Position numbers and translations under genes: made by a program. This document shows, in pieces, positions 1 to 4,652 of a stretch of DNA of 6,164 nt; within the stretch, counting starts at the first letter, position 1, and every line of letters starts with the position of its first letter. The stretch lies in the NCBI GenBank assembly GCA_002361095.1, contig DERU01000263.1:1-6164 (forward strand), written 5' to 3'. Under the pieces are notes generated by a model. The model saw only the letters and a program-made list of their open reading frames with translations. It was not told the DNA's origin and ran no database searches. The stretch is from Lachnospiraceae bacterium UBA3332 (GTDB lineage Bacteria > Bacillota > Clostridia > Lachnospirales > Lachnospiraceae).

Positions 1-107
1 CGGATATGCAGCCGCAGGAAATCCCTATACATCCGCCGCCGCATCCGCCCGGTCCGCGTGCCTGCCTCCCTCCTTGAGCCGCTGCCATTGGGGCTGAACG
101 GTTACTT
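1..107. repeat. Right end of dispersed repeat, copy A (partial)
   Basis: This stretch aligns with 4121-4212, the tail of the palindromic repeat further downstream. Shared blocks include GCAGGAAATCCCT (14-26 and 4130-4142), CCTGCCTCCC (61-70 and 4165-4174), and the closing AACGGTTACTT (97-107 and 4202-4212). From 45 to 107 the two copies align with one single-base gap and scattered substitutions, many of them transitions. Similarity stops after TTACTT, so 107 is taken as the right boundary. The palindromic part of this copy would lie before base 1 and cannot be seen. The strand is arbitrary. No coding signal was found here. Confidence 0.8.
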
Positions 108-134
108 CTTTGCGTGTGTCCTTATGGAAAAAGA

Positions 135-163
135 TTGACACCTTATTTGGCGGCGTATACAAT
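135..163 (+). promoter_or_regulatory. Sigma-A promoter of the HD-domain gene and probable operon
   Basis: The -35 box TTGACA (135-140) is perfect. A 17-nt spacer leads to the -10 box TACAAT (158-163), one mismatch from consensus. Transcription should start near 170, leaving a leader of about 60 nt before the ATG at 230. The promoter lies inside the longer open frame that begins at 110, which argues that codons upstream of 230 are not translated. It sits 28 nt downstream of the end of repeat copy A. Confidence 0.8.
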
Positions 164-187
164 GGGCATAGGCTTACTGTGTACGCC
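152..187. promoter_or_regulatory. Inverted repeat spanning -10 and +1, possible operator
   Basis: GGCGTATAC (152-160) and GTGTACGCC (179-187) are inverted copies with 8 of 9 positions complementary, separated by 18 nt and centred close to the expected transcription start. The left half lies at or upstream of the -10 box, so it would not be in the transcript; this favours a DNA-level protein site over an RNA hairpin. No regulator can be assigned from the sequence, and chance similarity is possible. Confidence 0.3.
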
Positions 188-229
188 TGCGAAAGGGGAA
201 GAAAAGGCCGGAAAAAGGAGGAATCTAAG

Positions 230-817
230 ATGCTGCCGTCAAGAGAGGAGGCGCAGAGGCTGCTTCGGGAAGCGGAAAACTGTAATCCGGGGCCGTGGGG
301 GGAGCACTGCCGGGTTGCGGCGCAGTGTGCGGAGAAAATCGCCGCCCATTGTCCGGGGATGGACAGGGAGAAAGCTTATATATTGGGATTATTGCATGAT
401 ATCGGCAGAAGGTTCGGCGTAAAGCATATGGGACATATCTATGACGGATACCGTTATATGACCGATTTGGGATACGGGGAAGCCGCCAGGATTTGCCTGT
501 CCCATTCTTTTCCCATACAATCGCTGGAAGATTACATTGGCAGGCATGACATTACCGGGGAGGAGGAAGCGGAACTGGAGGCAGCGCTGGCGCATATGGC
601 ATATGACGATTATGACCGCCTTATCCAGTTGTGCGACAGCGTGGCAGGGGCGTCGGGGGTGATGAAGATGGAGGACCGCATGGCGGACGTAAAGCGCCGG
701 TATGGCAGTTATCCGCAGGAAAAATGGGATAAAAATTTGGAACTGAAGCGGTATTTTGAAGAAAAGACCGGCAAAGAACTGTACGCGCTGCTTTTTGGGA
801 ATGCCACTGAATCATGA
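230..817 (+). CDS. HD-domain (HDIG-type) metal-dependent phosphohydrolase
   Basis: A 195-residue soluble protein with the metal-binding pattern of the HD superfamily. His26 lies in WGEHC, the His56-Asp57 doublet in LLHDIGRR, and a distal Asp136 in LCDSV; further histidines that could bind metal are His66, His69 and His92. HD proteins hydrolyse phosphate mono- or diesters such as nucleotides, cyclic dinucleotides or related molecules. The substrate here is not evident, and no partner domain (RelA, GGDEF, CCA-adding) is attached. The start at 230 was chosen because AGGAGG (216-221) sits 8 nt upstream. The frame stays open back to an ATG at 110, but that start lies before the promoter at 135-163. 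It is the first gene of a probable operon, with a 36-nt gap to the DUF1622 gene. The HD assignment is firm; the biological role is unknown. Confidence 0.88.
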   Translation: MLPSREEAQRLLREAENCNPGPWGEHCRVAAQCAEKIAAHCPGMDREKAYILGLLHDIGRRFGVKHMGHIYDGYRYMTDLGYGEAARICLSHSFPIQSLEDYIGRHDITGEEEAELEAALAHMAYDDYDRLIQLCDSVAGASGVMKMEDRMADVKRRYGSYPQEKWDKNLELKRYFEEKTGKELYALLFGNATES

Positions 818-853
818 AAATTTTAACGGGAAACGGATATAGGAGGGCGGAAA

Positions 854-1195
854 ATGGAAATGATCCGGGGGTTTTTGGATACGATTGTCGCTTATGCCAT
901 ACACGGCTTTGAGTTTGTGGGCGTCATTATCATTATCATTGCCGGGGTAAAAGGCTTTATCGGATATTGGAAAAGAAGCAGTAAAGTGCGTCTGCAGCTG
1001 GCGCAGGGGATGGCGCTGGGATTGGAGTTTAAGCTGGGAAGCGAGATTTTGCGGACGGTGGTGGTGCGGGAACTGTCGGAAATTGCGCTGGTGGCGGCCA
1101 TCATCATCGTGCGCGCGGCCCTGACCTTTTTGATTCATTGGGAAATTAAGCAGGAAGAGGCAATCGGCCTGCGGGAGGACGGGGCGGCGGATTAG
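854..1195 (+). CDS. DUF1622 family small membrane protein
   Basis: A 113-residue protein with two hydrophobic stretches: about residues 10-38, rich in Ile/Val/Gly, and about 74-98, ending before a charged C-terminal tail. Between them lies a basic amphipathic stretch (YWKRSSKVRLQLAQG) and the segment GLEFKLGSEILRTVVV, which resembles the conserved core of DUF1622 proteins. That family consists of roughly 110-130-residue bacterial inner-membrane proteins of unknown function. A strong AGGAGG (841-846) lies 7 nt before the ATG. The small gaps on both sides (36 nt and 64 nt) suggest co-transcription with the HD and glycosyltransferase genes. The family call comes from recalled motifs, not a search. 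Confidence 0.75.
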   Translation: MEMIRGFLDTIVAYAIHGFEFVGVIIIIIAGVKGFIGYWKRSSKVRLQLAQGMALGLEFKLGSEILRTVVVRELSEIALVAAIIIVRAALTFLIHWEIKQEEAIGLREDGAAD

Positions 1196-1207
1196 GCGCC
1201 CGCGTCC

Positions 1208-1235
1208 CGGACAAACCTGTCTGTCATATCATAAT
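1208..1235 (+). promoter_or_regulatory. Weak candidate internal promoter before the glycosyltransferase gene
   Basis: CGGACA (1208-1213, 4 of 6 matches to the -35 consensus) and CATAAT (1230-1235, 5 of 6 to the -10 consensus) are separated by 16 nt in the 64-nt gap, the longest gap in the operon. The transcript would start near 1242, only about 18 nt before the ATG. This is a possible internal promoter only; read-through from 135-163 would also suffice. Confidence 0.22.
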
Positions 1236-1259
1236 CCTAAAAAGAAAAAGGATGGGGAA

Positions 1260-2327
1260 ATGGTTACCATCAGTTTATGTATGATTGTCCGGGATGAGGA
1301 GGAAGTGCTGGAAAGGTGCCTGGAGTCGGCGGCCGGTGCGGTGGATGAAATTGTGATTGTGGACACGGGTTCTGCGGATGCCACCAAAGAAATTGCGGCG
1401 CGGTACACGGATAAAATTTATGATTTTGTGTGGGTGGATGATTTTTCGGCGGCAAGGAATTTTTCTTTTTCGAAGGCGGGGATGGATTACTGCCTTTGGC
1501 TGGATGCGGATGATGTGTTGGGCGAAGGGGATAAAGAACGGCTGCTCGCGTGGAAGGGGCAGGCGGACGGCTCGGTGGATGTGGGAATGCTGCGCTATAT
1601 AGCGGCATTTGACGAGCAAAATCAAGCGGTTTTTTCCTATTACCGGGAACGCCTGTTAAAGAGAAGTGTCGGTTTTATCTGGGAGGGAAGGGTGCATGAG
1701 GCCATTGCCCCCCATGGCAGGATTGCCTACCTGGATATCTGCGTGGAACATCGCAGTGCAAAGAAAACATACGGAAACAGGAATCTTTTGATTTATGAAA
1801 AAATGAAAAAGGAAGGTGTCCGGTTTGCGCCAAGGGACACCTTCTATTATGCAAGGGAATTGTATTATCACCAAAAATACGAAGCGGCGGTAAAAGAATT
1901 TAAGGATTTTCTGGGACAGGAAGACGTCTTTTTTCAAAACTGTATAGAGGCCTGCAGATTTTTATCTTACTGCTTTTATGCATTGCAAAAAGATCAGGAA
2001 GCGCTGGCCAGTCTGCTGTGGGGGCTTTCCTATGGAAAGCCGGGCGGGGAACTGTGCTGCGATTTGGGCAAACATTTTTATGACAGGAACCGGTGGGAGC
2101 AGGCCGTATTTTGGTATCGAAACGCCCTGCGGGCCCGGCCGGACGAGGAGAAAATGGGTTTTGTCCAAAAAGAATGTTACGGGTATCTGCCCTGCGTGCA
2201 GCTCAGCGTTTGCTATGACCGTATGGGAAAGAAGAAAAAAGCATTGCGTTACCATAAAATGGCCGGAAAATATAAACCTTACGGCAGGGAATTTTTGCAA
2301 AACGAAGGATATTTTCATCGCGATTGA
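1260..2327 (+). CDS. Family 2 glycosyltransferase with C-terminal TPR-like region
   Basis: A 355-residue, probably cytosolic protein. The N-terminal GT-A fold carries SLCMIVRDEE (5-14), the nucleotide-binding VDTGS (34-38), and a DxD-type metal and sugar-nucleotide site, LDADD (81-85). WEGRVHEAI (141-149) is typical of this subgroup. From about residue 194 the chain becomes helical, with TPR-like pairs: YYARELYYHQKYEAAVKEF near 196-214, then segments near 231-256 and 267-292 (KHFYDRNRWEQAVFWYRNAL), and a last one near 311-336. The architecture matches the GT2-plus-TPR proteins of Firmicutes, a group that includes the SunS-type peptide S-glycosyltransferases. The acceptor cannot be inferred: no bacteriocin precursor or cell-wall cluster is visible. 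A purine-rich GGATGGGGA precedes the ATG. Confidence 0.88.
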   Translation: MVTISLCMIVRDEEEVLERCLESAAGAVDEIVIVDTGSADATKEIAARYTDKIYDFVWVDDFSAARNFSFSKAGMDYCLWLDADDVLGEGDKERLLAWKGQADGSVDVGMLRYIAAFDEQNQAVFSYYRERLLKRSVGFIWEGRVHEAIAPHGRIAYLDICVEHRSAKKTYGNRNLLIYEKMKKEGVRFAPRDTFYYARELYYHQKYEAAVKEFKDFLGQEDVFFQNCIEACRFLSYCFYALQKDQEALASLLWGLSYGKPGGELCCDLGKHFYDRNRWEQAVFWYRNALRARPDEEKMGFVQKECYGYLPCVQLSVCYDRMGKKKKALRYHKMAGKYKPYGREFLQNEGYFHRD

Positions 2328-2375
2328 CTTGCGGTACGGAATAGAATACAATAAAGAAGAATAGGGGGGATGGAA

Positions 2376-3056
2376 ATGGAAACTATAGCGGAATTGGAAA
2401 TTGTCAGGGTGATTGCAAGGCTGGGATTTGCAATGGTGATCGGAACGGTGGTGGGAATCGAGCGCAGCAGCCGGGGAAGGGGCGCGGGGGTCAAAACCCA
2501 TACGCTGGTGTGCGTGGGCGCGGCCCTGGTGATGCTGACCAGCCAGTATATGTGGACCACCTTCCAGCATTCAGGGGATCCGGCGCGGCTGGGGGCGCAG
2601 GTAATCAGCGGCATCGGTTTTTTGGGTGCGGGCACCATTATGGTGACGGGGCGCAATCATGTGCGGGGTCTGACTACGGCGGCCGGCCTGTGGGTCTGCG
2701 CCTGTGAAGGGCTTGCGGTGGGCGTCGGCTTTTGGGAGGGAGCCGTGGTTACACTGGCTATTATCATGATTACGCTCCGGATATTGGCCAAGGTGGATAT
2801 GCGGATGCACCGCTATGCAAATTCCTTTGAACTCTATATCGAATTTAATGCGGGGGAGGATATCCGCAGGTTTATTCAGGATGTAAAGGTGCAGAATATG
2901 AGCCGTGTCTCTTCGGTGGATGTGACAAAGAGCAGGATCGACGGCAGCGGCCACGCGGCGATTATGGGATTTGAAATGTGGCAGGGAAAAAACAGGCCGC
3001 AGTTTGTGGAGTGGATCCACAGCCGGGACTATATCCCTTATTTGGAAGAAATATAA
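2376..3056 (+). CDS. MgtC/SapB family inner-membrane protein
   Basis: The 226-residue product has the hallmark MgtC/SapB signature. VVGIERSSRGRGAGVKTHTL (about 26-45) is followed by a GDPARLGAQVISGIGFLGAG block (about 67-86) and VRGLTTAAGLW (about 96-106). About four to five membrane spans fill the first 140 residues. The remaining 85 form a soluble C-terminal domain, as in the long MgtC members. MgtC proteins affect magnesium and phosphate homeostasis, F-type ATPase activity and survival in macrophages in pathogens; in Firmicutes the role is mostly undefined, so no specific function is claimed. Two ATGs compete. The one at 2370 abuts the G-run at 2364-2369, while 2376 leaves 6 nt of spacing and is preferred. 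No Mg-responsive leader is visible in the short gap upstream. Confidence 0.88.
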   Translation: METIAELEIVRVIARLGFAMVIGTVVGIERSSRGRGAGVKTHTLVCVGAALVMLTSQYMWTTFQHSGDPARLGAQVISGIGFLGAGTIMVTGRNHVRGLTTAAGLWVCACEGLAVGVGFWEGAVVTLAIIMITLRILAKVDMRMHRYANSFELYIEFNAGEDIRRFIQDVKVQNMSRVSSVDVTKSRIDGSGHAAIMGFEMWQGKNRPQFVEWIHSRDYIPYLEEI

Positions 3057-3077
3057 CGGACGGCGGGGGGAAACCGG

Positions 3078-3593
3078 ATGATTGTTTTGATAGCGGGAGC
3101 ATCCCACACAGGCAAGACGGCGCTTGCCCAAAAATTACTGGAAAAATATCATTACCCTTATTTGTCCATGGACCATTTAAAAATGGGACTGATTCGCAGC
3201 GGGCATACGACGCTTACGCCTATGAGCGACGATAAAGCGCTGACGGATTATTTATGGCCGATTGTGCGGGAAATGATAAAAACCGCGGTTGAGAATGGGC
3301 AGAATCTGATTGTGGAAGGCTGTTATATTCCTTTTGCCTGGGCGGAAGATTTTGCGCCGGAGTATTTGGAAAACATAAAATATTATTGTCTGGTGATGAG
3401 TGATAAGTATATTACAAACCATTTTGACGATATCAGGAAGTATGCAGGCATTGTGGAAAACAGACTGGACGACGCGTACTGTACGGTGGAAACGGTGCGC
3501 AGGGATAATGCGGAAATATGGGAACAGTGTCAGAAGTACAGGGTGAATTGTATTTTGATTGAGGAAAAATATCAGGTTGACATAACGCTGTGA
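3078..3593 (+). CDS. Small P-loop NTPase, kinase-like (AAA / adenylate-kinase fold)
   Basis: A 171-residue protein that begins almost directly with a Walker A loop, GASHTGKT (7-14). An Asp at 32 in SMDHLK sits where small-molecule kinases bind acceptor or metal, and a hydrophobic strand ending in NLIVEGCYI (76-84) resembles a Walker B or switch strand. The length and layout suit a small nucleotide, sugar or shikimate-type kinase; close relatives are often labelled adenylate kinase, 2-phosphoglycerate kinase or plain AAA ATPase. The acceptor is not determinable. A zeta-toxin role is unlikely because no antitoxin gene is adjacent. The gene starts 21 nt after the mgtC-like stop, with a G-run (3065-3070) as a modest ribosome site, and is the last gene of the probable operon. 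Confidence 0.8.
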   Translation: MIVLIAGASHTGKTALAQKLLEKYHYPYLSMDHLKMGLIRSGHTTLTPMSDDKALTDYLWPIVREMIKTAVENGQNLIVEGCYIPFAWAEDFAPEYLENIKYYCLVMSDKYITNHFDDIRKYAGIVENRLDDAYCTVETVRRDNAEIWEQCQKYRVNCILIEEKYQVDITL

Positions 3594-3602
3594 AGGACAA
3601 AA

Positions 3603-3632
3603 TGCGGTTGAAAATTTACCTTTTCAACCGCA
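3603..3632 (+). terminator. Perfect 12-bp hairpin after the operon, weak U-tract
   Basis: TGCGGTTGAAAA (3603-3614) and TTTTCAACCGCA (3621-3632) form a perfect 12-bp stem with a 6-nt loop (TTTACC), beginning 10 nt after the NTPase stop. Position and stem fit an operon terminator. On the + strand the 3' flank is GAATTTGT, a poor U-tract, while on the - strand the stem is followed by TTTTGT. It may therefore act as a weak terminator, a 3' stabilising structure, or a bidirectional element. Confidence 0.55.
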
Positions 3633-3636
3633 GAAT

Positions 3637-3807
3637 TTGTATCTGCCGCAAACCTGTAAGCCATGTATGGCTTTGCTCTCCGCACAGGTAGACGGGCAGG
3701 CACAGCACTTATACCGGAAACTGGGATACATAGATTGCGGCGGTCTGGTCTTTTATGATACGCCGTTTGGCCAGCCCATGGAAATGTTTATGAGAAAGGT
3801 TTTATTA
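3637..3807 (+). pseudogene. 3' remnant of a GNAT N-acetyltransferase gene
   Basis: The reading frame contains the C-terminal part of a GNAT acetyltransferase: LSAQVDGQAQHLYRKLGY, then a CGGLVFYDTP stretch and QPMEMFMRKVL, ending near 3807. The AQxLYRKLGY motif is the conserved late helix and strand of the fold. The acetyl-CoA-binding motif A (Q/RxxGxG/A) and everything before it, roughly the first two thirds of a usual 150-residue protein, is missing. Clear similarity starts only near 3667. There is no convincing ribosome site. After 3807 the frame runs on into the palindromic repeat (RFRLPGRPRP and beyond) with no family resemblance. This suggests a decayed gene, possibly broken by the rearrangement that placed the repeat here. 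Confidence 0.72.
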
Positions 3808-3834
3808 CGGTTCCGCCTGCCAGGCCGGCCGCGT

Positions 3835-4121
3835 CCCCAAACGCAAACGCGGGAGGGCAGCAGTTTTGGGGGCGGACAGGAGGGCGCAAGGGGCATGACA
3901 GGATTGCGGGATTCCAAACGGGAAATTCCGCCAAAACAGATTCTGTCCCTAAACGCAACAGGGCGCAAAAAACGCACTGCGTTTGTACGATTTTGCGCCC
4001 TGCTGCAGGGACTGTCTCCGTTTTGGGGAATTTATCCGTTTGGGATCCAGCATCCTGTCATGCCCCTTGCGCCCTCCTGTCCGCCCCCAAAACTGCTGCC
4101 CTCCCACGCTGGCGTTTGGGG
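3835..4121. repeat. Long inverted repeat with a 54-bp perfect arm block
   Basis: The left arm, 3835-3970, is complementary to the right arm, 3991-4121. The outer ends match as CCCCAAACGC (3835-3844) and GCGTTTGGGG (4112-4121). A 54-nt block (3851-3904 against 4052-4105) is perfectly complementary. The inner part (3905-3958 against 4003-4051) is imperfect with small indels. The innermost stem CAGGGCGCAAAA (3959-3970) against TTTTGCGCCCTG (3991-4002) is perfect again. The 20-nt centre holds a smaller palindrome, AACGCA-C-TGCGTT (3971-3983). A transcript, or extruded DNA, could fold into a hairpin of over 110 base pairs. Confidence 0.88.
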
Positions 4122-4212
4122 ATATTGCTGCAGGAAATCCCTGCGCTTCCGCCCGATCCGCATACCTGCCTCCCGCTTTAAGCTGCCGCCATTGTGGGCC
4201 AAACGGTTACTT
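3835..4212. repeat. Long palindromic dispersed repeat, copy B
   Basis: A non-coding element of about 380 bp made of a long imperfect palindrome (3835-4121) and a right tail (4121-4212). The tail matches 1-107 at the window start. The right end is well marked by AACGGTTACTT (4202-4212). The left end is uncertain: the palindrome starts at 3835, but unexplained GC-rich sequence reaches back to about 3808, where the GNAT remnant ends. No transposase is present and no target-site duplication was recognised. A MITE-like non-autonomous element or a repeated structured intergenic element would both fit. No named family is claimed. Confidence 0.78.
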
Positions 4213-4239
4213 AAATTTCTTAAGAATTCCTGAAATACA

Positions 4240-4268
4240 TTGACAGATGAGGTATATCGTGGTATGAT
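4240..4268 (+). promoter_or_regulatory. Sigma-A promoter of the padR-DUF4097 operon
   Basis: A perfect -35 TTGACA (4240-4245), a 17-nt spacer and -10 TATGAT (4263-4268, one mismatch) give a strong vegetative promoter with an expected start near 4275. The leader before the ATG at 4299 would be only about 25 nt. The promoter begins exactly 28 nt after the last base of repeat copy B. Confidence 0.85.
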
Positions 4269-4278
4269 GAATTCATCA
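4251..4278. promoter_or_regulatory. Probable PadR operator: palindrome over -10 plus phased direct repeat
   Basis: TGATGAATTCATCA (4265-4278) is a perfect 14-bp palindrome overlapping the -10 box and transcription start. Just upstream GGTAT occurs at 4251-4255 and again at 4261-4265, exactly 10 bp apart, one helical turn. PadR proteins are dimeric repressors that commonly bind symmetric sites in their own promoters, and the padR gene is the first gene downstream. Autorepression is therefore a reasonable inference, though which of the two patterns is recognised cannot be told. Confidence 0.5.
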
Positions 4279-4298
4279 GATAAAACAGGAGAGGAGGA

Positions 4299-4652
4299 AT
4301 GGATTTGTCTATTTCAGCGGATACCCTGCGAGGCTATACGGAAACGATCATTTTGGCGCAGCTGATGGAAAAGGACAGCTACGGCTATGAGATCAACAAA
4401 AATGTGCAGCGGCGCACGGGAGGTAAGTACGAGTTTAAGGAAGCGACCCTCTACACGGCGTTTAAGCGGCTGGGGCAAAACGGCCTGATTACTTCCTATT
4501 GGGGAGAGGACGGACCCGGCGCAAGAAGGCGCTATTACAAGATTACGGAGGAAGGAAAGAAGCAGTGGGAGGAGCGGAGCCGGGAGTGGCGGGAAACACG
4601 TTCCCTTTTGGATGCATTGCTGGCATTGGAGGTGGAATATGAATCGGATTGA
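4299..4652 (+). CDS. PadR family winged-helix transcriptional regulator
   Basis: A 117-residue protein with the full PadR winged helix: TIILAQLMEKDSYGYEINK (about 16-34), the recognition-helix signature EATLYTAFKRLGQNGLI (about 48-64), and the wing GPGARRRYYKITEEG (about 72-86). A charged C-terminal helix (87-117) probably serves dimerisation. The length is typical of the short PadR-s2 subgroup, which are usually local repressors. Purine-rich AGGAGAGGAGGA (4287-4298) precedes the ATG; the proximal AGGAGG is too close, so the upstream AGGAGA is the likelier pairing site. The last 14 nt overlap the start of the DUF4097 gene, indicating translational coupling and a shared task. Probable operators lie in its own promoter. 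The inducing signal is unknown. Confidence 0.93.
   Translation: MDLSISADTLRGYTETIILAQLMEKDSYGYEINKNVQRRTGGKYEFKEATLYTAFKRLGQNGLITSYWGEDGPGARRRYYKITEEGKKQWEERSREWRETRSLLDALLALEVEYESD

Noticed and set aside
110..229. N-terminal extension of the HD protein from an ATG at 110
   Set aside because: The -35 and -10 boxes at 135-163 lie inside it, the extension shows no domain similarity, and a strong ribosome site marks the ATG at 230.
1270..1625. Proline- and histidine-rich minus-strand frames opposite the glycosyltransferase gene
   Set aside because: These are antisense shadows of a clearly coding frame with GT2 motifs; they have no ribosome sites or domain features.
2370..2375. ATG at 2370 as start of the MgtC-like protein
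   Set aside because: It directly abuts the G-rich ribosome site with no spacing; the ATG at 2376 has a normal 6-nt gap. The difference is only two residues, so this stays a preference.
3078..3593. P-loop NTPase as a zeta-type toxin
   Set aside because: No epsilon-like antitoxin gene is adjacent, and it sits at the end of an operon; the Walker A motif alone is not enough.
3753..3977. Minus-strand 74-codon frame and plus-strand frames at 3983-4243
   Set aside because: They are mirror translations of the palindrome arms, lack ribosome sites and have no family features.
3835..4121. Palindrome as a CRISPR array or a tandem repeat
   Set aside because: There is a single inverted pair and no regularly spaced direct repeats or spacers.
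3835..4212. Insertion sequence with its own transposase
   Set aside because: No transposase-like open frame occurs on either strand, and the element is too short to encode one.
3808..4233. Open frame continuing after the GNAT remnant as a real protein
   Set aside because: It reads through a palindrome; both arms give the same peptide on opposite strands, which shows it is a repeat artefact with no recognisable domain.
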